Notes: generated by a model from the letters alone, not told the origin. DNA of 64,000 nt from Aliiglaciecola sp. 3_MG-2023 (GCF_030548205.1 NZ_JAUORV010000002.1:186001-250000), one strand, 5' to 3'; shown: positions 45,056 to 54,964, numbered from the stretch's first letter. Made by a program: numbers and translations.

Positions 45056-46333
45056 ATGTTCAGAAAGCAGAATATTGTTCAGCTAGCGATAAAAAATAAC
45101 ATACTGAATGATGAAGTAACCGCGATCGGCGTAACAGATTTCGAGCGTCTTAGGCAAACCGTTTCAGAACTACACTGCGCGTTTCCGCAACCTTTTATCC
45201 ACACCTTTGCCGTTAAAGCAAATGCATTGGTCGATGTTTTAAAAGAATTAAAATCGTTGGGCATGGGAGCGGAGGTGGCAAGTCCAGGGGAGTTATTAAT
45301 TGCCCAAAAAGCCGGTTTTGAGAACAGCGAAACTATTTTTGATTCGCCTGCAAAAACGCTATCTGATCTAACTCAATGTATCGAGCAAGGTATTTCCATA
45401 AACATTGATAATCTGCAAGAGCTAGAAAGAGTAGATCATTTAAAAGCAAAAAACCTGAATTCCACATCAATAATAGGATTTAGAATTAATCCTCAAAGCG
45501 GTTCCGGAAGCATATCCTCCACCAGTACAGCTACTGCCACATCGAAATTCGGCTACGCCCTTGCAGATGGTGATAATCGTAATCAACTCATTGAAATTTA
45601 TAAACAACGACCTTGGTTGACGAGCCTGCATACCCACTCGGGTTCACAAGGGTGTGAGCTAGAATTGATGGCATTTGGCATAAAAGAACTACTGTCACTT
45701 GCCGAAGATATCAATCGTGAAGTGGGCTACCAGCAAATTCAGCAACTAGACATAGGTGGCGGTTTACCGGTTAATTTCGAAAGTGAAGAAGTCACTCCCA
45801 GTTTTCAGCAGTACGCTGATGTTCTAAAACAAACTGTACCTGCATTATTCGATGGAAAATACAGAGTTAAAACCGAATTTGGTCGGGCAATTACCGCTAA
45901 AAACGGTTTTATTTTAACACGGGTAGAGTACACCAAGTCTATGGGGGGGCGGCACATAGCCATTACACATGCTGGCGCTCAAATATTAACCAGAACTGCG
46001 TTTACCCCTAAATCTTGGCCCCTCAGGGTATCTTGCTTTACGCCTCAAGGAGAAGTGCGAAATGCTGAGAATACAGAAATAGTACAAACAGATGTAGCTG
46101 GTCCATGCTGTTTTGCTGGAGATTTAGTATGTAAAGACAAACCTTTACCTAAATTAGAAGCAAACGATTATGTATTAATCCACGATACTGGTGGTTACTA
46201 TTTCAGTAACCACTTTGACTATAACAGTCTTCCTAGAGTGTCGGTTTATGCCGTAAAAGGTAACGACAATCACATAGATATCTCGTGTATTCGTAAACAA
46301 GATACACTAACCGAAGTAATGGCGCGTATGTAA
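45056..46333 (+). CDS. Fold-type III PLP-dependent decarboxylase (DAP/ornithine decarboxylase family)
   Basis: Predicted amino-acid decarboxylase with an alanine-racemase-like barrel. The PLP lysine is K54 in HTFAVKANA. The phosphate-binding DIGGGLP and the carboxyl-terminal block GPCCFAGD, which carries the active-site cysteine seen in DAP and ornithine decarboxylases, are present. At 425 residues it is close to LysA, but the specificity helix is not classic, so the substrate (DAP, lysine, ornithine or a D-amino acid) cannot be named. It is preceded by AGAAGGA. A LysR-type palindrome lies upstream, and the aminotransferase gene is convergent. Confidence 0.82.
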   Translation: MFRKQNIVQLAIKNNILNDEVTAIGVTDFERLRQTVSELHCAFPQPFIHTFAVKANALVDVLKELKSLGMGAEVASPGELLIAQKAGFENSETIFDSPAKTLSDLTQCIEQGISINIDNLQELERVDHLKAKNLNSTSIIGFRINPQSGSGSISSTSTATATSKFGYALADGDNRNQLIEIYKQRPWLTSLHTHSGSQGCELELMAFGIKELLSLAEDINREVGYQQIQQLDIGGGLPVNFESEEVTPSFQQYADVLKQTVPALFDGKYRVKTEFGRAITAKNGFILTRVEYTKSMGGRHIAITHAGAQILTRTAFTPKSWPLRVSCFTPQGEVRNAENTEIVQTDVAGPCCFAGDLVCKDKPLPKLEANDYVLIHDTGGYYFSNHFDYNSLPRVSVYAVKGNDNHIDISCIRKQDTLTEVMARM

Positions 46334-46347
46334 GAGCCTGTATTCCT

Positions 46348-46382
46348 TTGACGACATATTGATAATACCAATATGTCGTCAA
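46348..46382. terminator. Hairpin between decarboxylase and aminotransferase genes
   Basis: A perfect 14-bp stem (TTGACGACATATTG and its complement) has a 7-base loop ATAATAC. Its place between convergent genes suggests termination for both, although there is no T run. Confidence 0.6.
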
Positions 46383-46443
46383 TTCATGGCTCTGCTGATT
46401 ATTAATCCTATGGAATAAGCTCAACTTGTATTTAACGGTGAGG

Positions 46444-47772
46444 TTATATTTTTCCCATGTAATCTAGGGTTTTATCCAGCGCTTTTTCTAAGATAAAGAT
46501 TATTTCATCAATTTCACTTTTAGTCGTTATAAGCGGAGGGCAGAACGCTAAGGAGGTACCTCCCACAGCTCTGGTTATCATTCCCAGTTCTTGACAGGTA
46601 TGCATAGCAAAAGTAACAACTTCACTAGTCTTCGCGGGTGATTCACAGGCTAGCAACTCAACTGCAGCAATCAAACCTTTACCTCTGACCTCGCCCACCA
46701 GTGGATGGTCTTGTATCCTTCGCAACTGACTTTGCAAGTAAGCACCAATGTGCCCCGCATGCTCAAAGACCTTATCCCGCTGATAAATTTCAAGGGTTTT
46801 TAATGCCACAGCACAACCAACTGGGTGGCCAGAATACGTGTAACCATGACCAAACACCCCGACCTTTTCGCTAGACTCTTTAATCTGGGTATACATATCA
46901 CCGCTGATAACAGATGCACTAATAGGTATGTAGCCCGATGAGAGTTGTTTAGCGAAGGTAAGAATATCTGGTGATTGAATCCCCATGGCATTACTCCCAA
47001 AATCCTCCCCTAACCGACCAAAGCCAGTGATAACTTCATCAGCCCAAAATAAAATATTATATTTACTCAGTATCTGTTGTACTTTTTCATAGTAGCCCTT
47101 AGGCGGCACTATCACACCACTTGCGCCCGTCACCGGCTCTGCAATAAACGCTGCGATTGTATCTGGACCTTCTTCAACAATTAACTTTTCAAGATTGCCG
47201 GTAATTCGCTCCACAAAATCTGACTCTGATTCTCCGTCAAGTGCTCCATGATAATAGTGTGGTGCGTCGGTTCGCAGAATGCCTAATGCCGAAAAGGGCA
47301 GATCAAAATTAGTGTGATTTACCGGTAATCCAGTTAATGATGCGGAGGCAACGGTCACTCCGTGGTACGAGCGTTCTCTGGCAATAATTTTATATTTTTG
47401 AGGCTGCCCGATTGCGTTGTAGTAATAACGTAGTAATTTAATATTAGTGTCATTAGCGTCGCTGCCAGAATTTCCAAAAAACACTTTTGCATCTTTGGTT
47501 GGCACCATAGCACTTAGTTTTTCAGCCAAATCAATGCCCACCTGATGGGTTTTACCACCAAACATATGTGAGTATGAAAGTTTGCTTAATTGCTCACTCG
47601 CCGCATCAATCAACTCTTGATTGTTATAACCTAAGGATGTGCACCAAAGACCAGACATAGCTTCCAGGTATTTTTTACCCTTATTGTCGTATACATACAC
47701 ACCGTCGCCTTTTTCAATAACGAGATTAGGTTGGCTTTTAAGATTGCTGGCTGGATAAATAATACTGGTCAT
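46444..47772 (-). CDS. Class III PLP aminotransferase (omega-amino acid/diamine type)
   Basis: Aminotransferase that would move the amino group of an omega-amino acid or diamine to pyruvate or 2-oxoglutarate. The 442 residues show the family blocks VFFGNSGSDANDTNIKL, SYHGVTVASASLTG, the Asp of ILFWADEVITGFGR and the PLP lysine in LTFAKQLSSGY. It resembles the putrescine/beta-alanine-pyruvate group. Opposite the decarboxylase gene, it could handle the amine that enzyme makes; this is inferred from position only. No LysR-type palindrome was found upstream. Confidence 0.85.
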   Translation of the reverse strand: MTSIIYPASNLKSQPNLVIEKGDGVYVYDNKGKKYLEAMSGLWCTSLGYNNQELIDAASEQLSKLSYSHMFGGKTHQVGIDLAEKLSAMVPTKDAKVFFGNSGSDANDTNIKLLRYYYNAIGQPQKYKIIARERSYHGVTVASASLTGLPVNHTNFDLPFSALGILRTDAPHYYHGALDGESESDFVERITGNLEKLIVEEGPDTIAAFIAEPVTGASGVIVPPKGYYEKVQQILSKYNILFWADEVITGFGRLGEDFGSNAMGIQSPDILTFAKQLSSGYIPISASVISGDMYTQIKESSEKVGVFGHGYTYSGHPVGCAVALKTLEIYQRDKVFEHAGHIGAYLQSQLRRIQDHPLVGEVRGKGLIAAVELLACESPAKTSEVVTFAMHTCQELGMITRAVGGTSLAFCPPLITTKSEIDEIIFILEKALDKTLDYMGKI

Positions 47773-48078
47773 AGTGCCTCAGATTAACGTATTTGCGTTG
47801 ATTCAAAGGCCTATTGAAACCTATTCATTGGCAATATTAAATATCAAACTTTCAACCCTTTGTTTTAATTTTTTAAAACATTAGGCCTAATCCATCTTGC
47901 CATAAGGATCCGCGAAGAATGTCTAAAACCAGTCAAATAGTTGGATAGCGACGAAATGCTTCTATGCATTTTTAGGAGAAAAGTGAATAACGATATAAAA
48001 GTAGTCGGAGGGGGGTTGTAGCAAGGAAACACATTATCGTTTCCTTGCTATAAGTTGACTAAGCTGACAACACAAAAA
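47773..48078. other. Intergenic region between phoH-like and aminotransferase genes
   Basis: This 306-base stretch presumably holds the aminotransferase promoter. It also has a perfect 12-bp inverted repeat, TAGCAAGGAAAC at 48019 and its complement at 48039, shortly after the phoH-like stop. That repeat may be a terminator, although no T run follows. Nothing else is evident. Confidence 0.5.
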
Positions 48079-49476
48079 TCACAAATTCTCTTCTGCAAAT
48101 TCGGCTAAACGACTACGTACAACCCCATCCAAATTAATGGTAGCGCTGCCTGAGAAATCTTTAAATTTCTCCACCAAATAGGTTAAGCCAGAGGTCACTG
48201 CTGATAAGTAATTACTGTCAATTTGCGCGAGGTTTCCGCCACAAATTAGTTTAGTTCCTTCGCCACAACGAGTAATAATCGTTTTTAATTGGGAAGCCGT
48301 AAGATTCTGCGATTCATCTAAAATCACAATGGCATTTTGGATACTACGACCGCGCATAAAGTTAACTGATTTAAACTGTATATTGGCCTTCTCCATGATG
48401 TAACTCATAGAACCTTTGACGTTTTCATCGTTTTTATGCAATACCTCTAAAGAATCAGTAATGGCAGCTAACCAAGGTGCCATTTTTTCTTCTTCTGTGC
48501 CCGGTAAAAAGCCTATGGATTCGGCTATTTCTGGCGTACTTCTGGTGACGATAATTTTATCGTACATATTTTTTTCAATAACCATTTCCAGCGCCGCTGC
48601 CAAAGCAAGCAGGGTTTTACCGCTTCCCGCAGGTCCGGTCAAAATCACCAAATCAATATGTGGGTCAAGGAGTGCATGGAATGCCATTGCTTGGCCAATA
48701 TTCTTCGGCGATATACCCCAGGCATTGCGCCCCATTAGTCGATCGTAACCTAAATCAAGGACCTCTAGCGTATCTTCTGTAATGTTTTCCACTAACCCGG
48801 CGAATTGCTCTTCCCCATCAATTAAAAATTCATTGATATAGGCTTCGGGAAGGGCTTTTTTATCAATAGTGTGAATGGTATCTCGGCCTTCGGTTCGGCT
48901 ATCCACGGTTTTCACACACTCCCAAAAATCCCCGTTAAAGGTGTGATACCCCTTAGATAAATATTTGATATCACTGATTAATTGGTCTGTTCGATAGTCT
49001 TCAACATGGGCTAAGCCGGCTCCTTTTGCCTTCAAGCGCATATTGATATCTTTGGTCACCAAAACAACCTGTCTGGGTAGCTTGATTTTTTGTAAATGCA
49101 AAGCGGCATTGATGATGCGGTTGTCGTTATCATTACTGGTGAACACTTGCTGCTCAAAAGGAAGACCGTGATCAGCAAAAATAGATAGCTGGCCAGTAGG
49201 GGCTGACTCACCTGAGCCAAGTCCAGTCATTGCAACACCTTCTATCATTTGTTCCGGTGTCGCTTCATGGAGTAAGTCTTCCATTGCACGAATTGAGACT
49301 CTCGCATCCCGAGCTACGTCTTTTTTACTGTCTTTAATGTAATCCAGTTCTTCTAGAACCGTCATGGGGACAACTACATCGTGTTCTTTGAAAGAGAGAA
49401 AAGCGAGGGGTTCATGTAAGAGGATATTGGTATCGAGCACATAAAGTTTGGTATTCATTTCAGCTTTTTCTGGCAT
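48079..49476 (-). CDS. PIN-PhoH family ATPase/RNase-like protein (YlaK type)
   Basis: Fusion of an amino-terminal PIN nuclease-like domain (LYVLDTNILLHEP, then a second acidic cluster in TSNDNDNRIINAALHL) to a PhoH P-loop ATPase. Walker A is TGPAGSGKTLLALA and Walker B is IVILDESQNL. This PIN-PhoH form is found in many bacteria and is proposed to unwind or cut RNA. Its physiological target is not established. The start may be ATG 49458 (MNTKLYVLDTN) rather than 49476. It is apparently transcribed alone. Confidence 0.88.
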   Translation of the reverse strand: MPEKAEMNTKLYVLDTNILLHEPLAFLSFKEHDVVVPMTVLEELDYIKDSKKDVARDARVSIRAMEDLLHEATPEQMIEGVAMTGLGSGESAPTGQLSIFADHGLPFEQQVFTSNDNDNRIINAALHLQKIKLPRQVVLVTKDINMRLKAKGAGLAHVEDYRTDQLISDIKYLSKGYHTFNGDFWECVKTVDSRTEGRDTIHTIDKKALPEAYINEFLIDGEEQFAGLVENITEDTLEVLDLGYDRLMGRNAWGISPKNIGQAMAFHALLDPHIDLVILTGPAGSGKTLLALAAALEMVIEKNMYDKIIVTRSTPEIAESIGFLPGTEEEKMAPWLAAITDSLEVLHKNDENVKGSMSYIMEKANIQFKSVNFMRGRSIQNAIVILDESQNLTASQLKTIITRCGEGTKLICGGNLAQIDSNYLSAVTSGLTYLVEKFKDFSGSATINLDGVVRSRLAEFAEENL

Positions 49477-49876
49477 CCGCTACTCCGTTTAACTGCCCAC
49501 ATAGATAACATAGGCCCATGGCATGGTTTTGACTAAATCCATTCTTACCATAAACCACTTTTTCAGCACTTTCATCAACTTTTACAAAAGACTTTTAAAG
49601 TTATAAAAAACTCTATAAATATCAAAAGACTGCTTAAAGGCTATGGAATTTCCACAAACAAAATTAGGTCATTAATTAACCGTCACTGAAGGTCACTAGG
49701 GTGATTTTCGATTACTCTCTTCGAACCTTCAACTAATTTAATAGGGGGAGTGAGAACACACTGCAAAACTCCATTATAAGCGTTATAATCGCGCTCTTTA
49801 TGATTTGGCGAAAGCCCTTAATTGGCAACATAGGCATACTTAGATTTGGCCTGTAACGCTCAAGAGATTTTCTACT
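49477..49876. other. Divergent phoH-like/rapA promoter region
   Basis: This is a 400-base AT-rich region between divergent genes. TATAAT at 49784 could be the -10 box of rapA with a poor -35. No ORF or RNA gene is seen. Confidence 0.45.
49784..49789 (+). promoter_or_regulatory. Possible -10 box for rapA
   Basis: This is a consensus TATAAT, about 90 bases before the rapA start. The -35 (CTGCAA, 17 bases upstream) is weak. Confidence 0.35.
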
Positions 49877-52717
49877 ATGACACAAACAAACAACTTTGCT
49901 CTAGGGCAACGTTGGCTTAGCAATACTGAGTCAGAACTTGGCCTGGGCACTATCATTGCCGTGAACAATAGAACGGTTGAAATACTTTTTCCTGCCATCG
50001 GTGAAACCCGCACTTATGCGCCGGCCTCAGCACCGCTAACCCGCGTTACATTTGATATAGGCGACAAGGTTACTAGCCATGCTAATTGGCAATTCATAGT
50101 AGAGCGCATAAGTGAACAAGCCAGCATGCTAACTTATCACGGTAAGCGCTTAGACACGGGGGAAGATGTTGATTTAAAAGAAACCTTTGTCGATCATCAT
50201 TTTCAATTGAACCAACCACAGAAAAGACTTTTAGCGGGTCAGGTTGATGAACCTAAATGGTTCGACATTCGAGAAAAGTGTATTACCCAGCAGTACCAAC
50301 ATGATACGTCAGACTTATTAGGTTTCTTAGGTGCTCGTGTGGATATTATCCCTCACCAGTTGCACATTGCTTCAGAAGTAGGACGTCGTCATGCTCCACG
50401 GGTTTTATTAGCCGATGAAGTCGGTTTAGGTAAAACCATAGAGGCGGCGTTAATTATCCACCAACAATTGTTAACTGGGCGGGCACAAAGAATATTGATT
50501 GTGGTGCCAGATAGCCTTGTTCACCAATGGTTAGTGGAAATGTTAAGACGAGTTAATTTAGCATTTTCGATTTTTGATGAAGAACGCTGCAAGGCCATGG
50601 CGGAAGAAAGCGGTAACCCGTTCGAAGCAGAGCAATTAGTACTCTGTAGCCTAGATTTTCTGACTCACAATAGTCGCTATTTCCAACAAGCGTGTGAAGC
50701 CCCTTGGGACTTAATGGTCGTAGACGAAGCGCATCACCTAACCTGGTCTGAAGGCCAGCCTTCCCAGGAATATGAGGTGATTGAGCAGTTGGCTCAAGTT
50801 ACAAAAGGCGTTCTACTATTGACCGCCACCCCTGACCAATTGGGTCACGAAAGTCATTTTGCACGCCTACGCATTTTGGATCCTGCTCGTTTCCATAGTT
50901 ATCAAGAGTTTGTGCATGAAGAACAACAATATAGCCAGCTAGCCAAAGCCATCGAACCCTTATTAACAATAGCGGATACTAAGGTTACCCTGAGTCAAGA
51001 GTCGATACAAAGAATACAAGAGTTTGCCGGTGAAGATTTAGTTGCGAATTTAGACTTAACTGATACAGCTAGCATCGAGAAGCTAATTAACCAACTGCTA
51101 GACAGACACGGTACAGGACGAGTACTGTTTAGAAACAGTCGCTCAGGGGTTAGCGGTTTTCCAGCCCGTGAATTACTGTCCTACCCTTTGCAAATGCCCG
51201 AAGAGTATGAACATCATCTTGAAATTGAACTTGATTCTAGCCGATTGTTATCACCGGAACGGATCCCTGAATTAGTTGACAGCTGGACAGACTTTGACCC
51301 CAGAATAGATTGGTTTATTGACCATTTACAGACACTACGGGGCGAAAAAGTGTTGACCATATGTGCCAAAGCTTCCACAGCATTGATGTTGGCCGAGGCG
51401 GTACGCCGTAAGTCGGGTATCAGAGCTGGTGTGTTTCATGAAGGCTTGAGTATTGTTGAACGCGACCGCACAGCCAACTTTTTTGCCCAATCAGAAGACG
51501 GCGCTCAGGTGTTAATTTGTAGCGAAATTGGCAGTGAAGGGCGAAATTTCCAATTCGCTCATCATCTGGTGTTATTTGATTTACCACAAGTTCCAGATTT
51601 ACTCGAACAGCGCATTGGTCGACTTGATCGAATTGGCCAAAAACACGACGTTAAATTGCACGTGCCGTTTTTTGTGAACTCTGCCCAACAAGTTATGTTG
51701 GAGTGGTATCACGATGGACTGAATGCTTTTGAACTAACCTGTCCTGCTGGCACTAGTGTCTACGAAGAAGTAGAAGAAATGCTACTCAGTTCACTACAAA
51801 ATCCCCATGATGAGTTGGCCAAACGCAAACTCATTGAAGACACTCAAAGCATTTATGCCGAACTAAAAAGTAAATTAGAACAAGGCAGAGACAAACTACT
51901 AGAAATTAATTCTTCGGGCAAAGGTAAAATTCAACAACTTATTGAAGGTATTGAAGACTCGGATAATTCCCCGAAACTTGAACGCTTTATGACCCAATTG
52001 TTCGACACCATAGGTGTTTTACAGGAAGAGACGGACGAAGGCTGCTATTTACTCAAACAGACAGAGTCTATGCACACCCAACTTCCAGGGCTTGAAGAAG
52101 AAGGCATGACGATCACTTATGAGCGCGACACTGCCACAAAACTGGAACACGTACACTTTTTTAGTTGGGACCATCCCATGGTGCAACATGCTATGGATAC
52201 CATTACTACCGATGTGCAAGGTAAAAGTGCCATAGCCATGAACAGAGATAAGTCTCTTCCACCTGGCTATTATTGGTTAGAATGTTTGTTTGTACTGTCA
52301 ACAAAAGCCGAAAAGCACTTACAAGTTAATCGCTATATGCCTGCCACTCCGATTAAAATTACCGTCGATCCTAAAGGACAGCAAACAGATAGAGTGTTTT
52401 ATATGCTCGATAGAGTGAAACCTAAAATGTCTGCTCAGTTGATTCATGCACTGCAATCAAAAATTGAAAACGCCATCCAACAAGCCACTGCTATGGCAAC
52501 CGAAACTGCTGCAGAAATCAAACAACAATGTATCGACAGTATGCAGAATAATTTACAGGAAGAACTGAATCGTCTACAAAGTTTGAGTTTAGTTAATAAG
52601 TCCATTCGCGAAGAGGAATTAGACTTTATCCGTAATCAGTTAGATGCCCTAAACAACGCTCTAGAGAATGCGGAAGTGCATTTAGAAGCGGTTAGGTTAG
52701 TGGTCAATAATCATTAA
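49877..52717 (+). CDS. rapA: RNA polymerase-associated ATPase RapA (HepA)
   Basis: Swi2/Snf2-type ATPase that helps RNA polymerase recycle after termination. At 946 residues it is close to E. coli RapA (968). Two tandem amino-terminal Tudor-like domains (about 1-105) precede the helicase core with LADEVGLGKTIEAAL, DEAHHLTW and TATP, then the second lobe with SEGRNFQFAHHLVLFD and QRIGRLDRIGQ. A long helical carboxyl region follows. It is followed after 35 bases by rluA. Confidence 0.96.
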   Translation: MTQTNNFALGQRWLSNTESELGLGTIIAVNNRTVEILFPAIGETRTYAPASAPLTRVTFDIGDKVTSHANWQFIVERISEQASMLTYHGKRLDTGEDVDLKETFVDHHFQLNQPQKRLLAGQVDEPKWFDIREKCITQQYQHDTSDLLGFLGARVDIIPHQLHIASEVGRRHAPRVLLADEVGLGKTIEAALIIHQQLLTGRAQRILIVVPDSLVHQWLVEMLRRVNLAFSIFDEERCKAMAEESGNPFEAEQLVLCSLDFLTHNSRYFQQACEAPWDLMVVDEAHHLTWSEGQPSQEYEVIEQLAQVTKGVLLLTATPDQLGHESHFARLRILDPARFHSYQEFVHEEQQYSQLAKAIEPLLTIADTKVTLSQESIQRIQEFAGEDLVANLDLTDTASIEKLINQLLDRHGTGRVLFRNSRSGVSGFPARELLSYPLQMPEEYEHHLEIELDSSRLLSPERIPELVDSWTDFDPRIDWFIDHLQTLRGEKVLTICAKASTALMLAEAVRRKSGIRAGVFHEGLSIVERDRTANFFAQSEDGAQVLICSEIGSEGRNFQFAHHLVLFDLPQVPDLLEQRIGRLDRIGQKHDVKLHVPFFVNSAQQVMLEWYHDGLNAFELTCPAGTSVYEEVEEMLLSSLQNPHDELAKRKLIEDTQSIYAELKSKLEQGRDKLLEINSSGKGKIQQLIEGIEDSDNSPKLERFMTQLFDTIGVLQEETDEGCYLLKQTESMHTQLPGLEEEGMTITYERDTATKLEHVHFFSWDHPMVQHAMDTITTDVQGKSAIAMNRDKSLPPGYYWLECLFVLSTKAEKHLQVNRYMPATPIKITVDPKGQQTDRVFYMLDRVKPKMSAQLIHALQSKIENAIQQATAMATETAAEIKQQCIDSMQNNLQEELNRLQSLSLVNKSIREEELDFIRNQLDALNNALENAEVHLEAVRLVVNNH

Positions 52718-52752
52718 TGAAAATCATAAAATACAACGGAAATGCAGCTTAA

Positions 52753-53457
52753 ATGGCAATTTTGAATTATGCCCCTAGCCGATATCCCTATTTCGATATC
52801 GTTTATCAAGATGAAAACATTTTGGTGTTAAATAAGCCTAGTGGCTTGTTAACTGTGCCAGGAAAGGCACTTGAACATAAGGATAGTTTACAGCTTAGAG
52901 TCCAGAGAGCCTTTCCAACGGCCACCATTGTTCACCGCTTAGACATGGCAACGTCGGGACTTATCGTCTTGGCATTGGATATGGATAGCCATCGGAGAAT
53001 ATCCAAAGCATTTGAATTACGTCAAACGGCTAAATCCTATGTTGCCAGAGTATTTGGTAAGCTAAGTGAAGAACAAGGTAGCATCGATTTACCGCTGATT
53101 TGTGACTGGCCTAACCGCCCAAAACAAATGGTAGATCACGAACGAGGGAAGAAAGCGCTAACTCACTGGAAGCGATTGGCCTGTGACGATCAAGAATCTC
53201 TTGTGGAACTCACACCGGTGACAGGACGCTCTCATCAATTAAGGGTACATATGTTGAGTATTGGACATCCAATATTAGGAGATAGGCTGTACGCCCATGA
53301 ACAAGCCTTACAAGCTGCTAACCGTTTACAGTTACACGCCAAAACACTTAAATTCAACCACCCGTTATCTGATGAACCCATGGCATTTGAATGCCCAGTG
53401 CCGTTTTCATTCAAGTCTTCAAGGGGTCTTACCGATATAGACCATAGTGGGAATTAA
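52753..53457 (+). CDS. rluA: RluA family pseudouridine synthase
   Basis: Makes pseudouridine in 23S rRNA (U746) and tRNA position 32 in E. coli. The catalytic aspartate lies in IVHRLDMATSGL. LNKPSGLLTVPGK and LTPVTGRSHQLRVHMLSIGH are the other family motifs. There is no S4 domain, which fits RluA (219 residues) rather than RluC/D. It lies right after rapA, the same neighbour order as in enterobacteria. Confidence 0.92.
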   Translation: MAILNYAPSRYPYFDIVYQDENILVLNKPSGLLTVPGKALEHKDSLQLRVQRAFPTATIVHRLDMATSGLIVLALDMDSHRRISKAFELRQTAKSYVARVFGKLSEEQGSIDLPLICDWPNRPKQMVDHERGKKALTHWKRLACDDQESLVELTPVTGRSHQLRVHMLSIGHPILGDRLYAHEQALQAANRLQLHAKTLKFNHPLSDEPMAFECPVPFSFKSSRGLTDIDHSGN

Positions 53458-53474
53458 ATGAATTGTGAGCACTC

Positions 53475-54365
53475 GTGGTTAAATTATCATTAAGCAGAAT
53501 ACTCAGCTTGGTCATATTCATGATCAGCTATACTGCCCATGGTATACAATCCCCTGAAGCCGCTTTGAGTGATATTCAGCGCAGCCAATTTGACGATCAA
53601 TTCGATGTCCTTCTGGTAGGTGAAAAACAAATACCGATTGTGATTTCTGAATCAAATACGCCACTGACCCGTGGCGTAGCTGTTATGGTCAGTGAATCAG
53701 GAAGAAACCCATTCAGTGTTCAAGGGTTGGCTCAACTTTCGACTTCCCTGAATAACGTTGGCTGGGTAACGATGATAATGCCGGCCCCTACGAGTGGCTT
53801 TTGGCCTACTCCCGATGAAAATCCTGTCGTCAACCCAGATGCTAATGCATCAAGCCAGCCCCCTGCTTCCGCTACCGCAGGAACAAACAACAACACCCTA
53901 AATAAAGCTGCAATGAGTCAAATAGAACAAAAAGCATTTGATCTTCATGAACAGCAAATTATCCAGCAAATGCAAGCTATCAAAGATAAAACCCGTCAAT
54001 ACAATGGGTTCTTCTTAGTCATAGCTCAGGGCACAAGCGCAGCGTGGCTAACCAAAATATATGCTGAGAAAAAATTAGAATACCCTGATGCTATGGTGTC
54101 AATCAGCCTTCAGTGGCCAGACCGTAGTTACAATCAACAGCTGCCTAAGTGGGTAGCAGAAACACCGATGCCTTACCTTGATGTATATTCTGCAGCGGAT
54201 ACATCATGGGCAAAAGCAACCGTGAGTCAACGTAAGATTCAATCAACCAAAACGTTGAAAATGATGTATCGACAAAGGGAACTCACTGGGCAAACGATGG
54301 ACAGCCAGCAATTCGCCCGTTTAGGAAAAGAAATATATGGCTGGTTAACGTTTATGGGCTGGTAA
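53475..54365 (+). CDS. Exported DUF3530-like protein
   Basis: A 296-residue protein with a signal peptide (to about residue 24, AHG) and a low-complexity Asn/Pro/Ala/Ser patch near residues 115-145. The layout fits DUF3530, a family with a predicted alpha/beta-hydrolase fold and unknown activity, but the catalytic serine is not obvious in a standard GXSXG. The start is GTG at 53475, 17 bases after rluA. Moderate confidence in family, high that it is a gene. Confidence 0.65.
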   Translation: MVKLSLSRILSLVIFMISYTAHGIQSPEAALSDIQRSQFDDQFDVLLVGEKQIPIVISESNTPLTRGVAVMVSESGRNPFSVQGLAQLSTSLNNVGWVTMIMPAPTSGFWPTPDENPVVNPDANASSQPPASATAGTNNNTLNKAAMSQIEQKAFDLHEQQIIQQMQAIKDKTRQYNGFFLVIAQGTSAAWLTKIYAEKKLEYPDAMVSISLQWPDRSYNQQLPKWVAETPMPYLDVYSAADTSWAKATVSQRKIQSTKTLKMMYRQRELTGQTMDSQQFARLGKEIYGWLTFMGW

Positions 54366-54538
54366 TTAAAGAAGGCTAATTTGGTGAATTAATTCTCCCC
54401 GCAACCAGTATTTTATATTTAGTGAATGTCTCAGTATTTCAATCAGATGAAAATTTTATTCGATTTCTTGGGAACATATATCGTATTTGCGGTCTATACT
54501 TCTTAGTATTCCACTAACCGGAGTCTCTCAAACTAGCC

Positions 54539-54862
54539 GTGAATATTAAGAACTTTATAAACAGTAAAGCTGGTCAACTCGCTTTTTTTGTCCGGGGGTA
54601 TTGGTCCTATAAAATCCCCTATATAGAGTTAGACCTGTATTTTTGGGATACCCTTGAAGAATGGGCCCACGTCAAAAAAAGAGATGATGAACCATACTCC
54701 CAGAAAGAACGAGTATTCTGGCATTTGCTGCATCAATTAAACTATTGGCCAGAACAAAAGTTATTACACGATCAATATCTCCGTTCTGAACTAGAGGCCT
54801 GTATCAATTATTTAGAGGGTGAAGGACAATACCCCCTCGATTGTATCGGTATCCGACCGTAA
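54539..54862 (+). CDS. Small hypothetical protein, aromatic-rich
   Basis: I do not recognise this 107-residue protein. It starts with GTG at 54539 (MNIKNFINSK) and is rich in Trp, Tyr, Leu and charged residues, with no signal peptide. Segments such as FWDTLEEWAHVKKRDDEPYS and YLRSELEACINYLEGEG look helical. It is the only open frame of any size between the DUF3530-like gene and ampG. A GGAG lies 15 bases upstream. Confidence 0.55.
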   Translation: MNIKNFINSKAGQLAFFVRGYWSYKIPYIELDLYFWDTLEEWAHVKKRDDEPYSQKERVFWHLLHQLNYWPEQKLLHDQYLRSELEACINYLEGEGQYPLDCIGIRP

Positions 54863-54964
54863 CTCTTCCAAACTTACCCCCATTGTGCTGCTTAACTAAA
54901 ATAGATATTGAACTGTCAGGTCATACGTGATCCAATAACGCTTTTCCTAAGCGACTGAATCTCT

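Noticed and set aside
48416-48748. 110-codon plus-strand frame
   Set aside because: It is antisense to the PhoH-like ATPase gene, whose motifs are intact.
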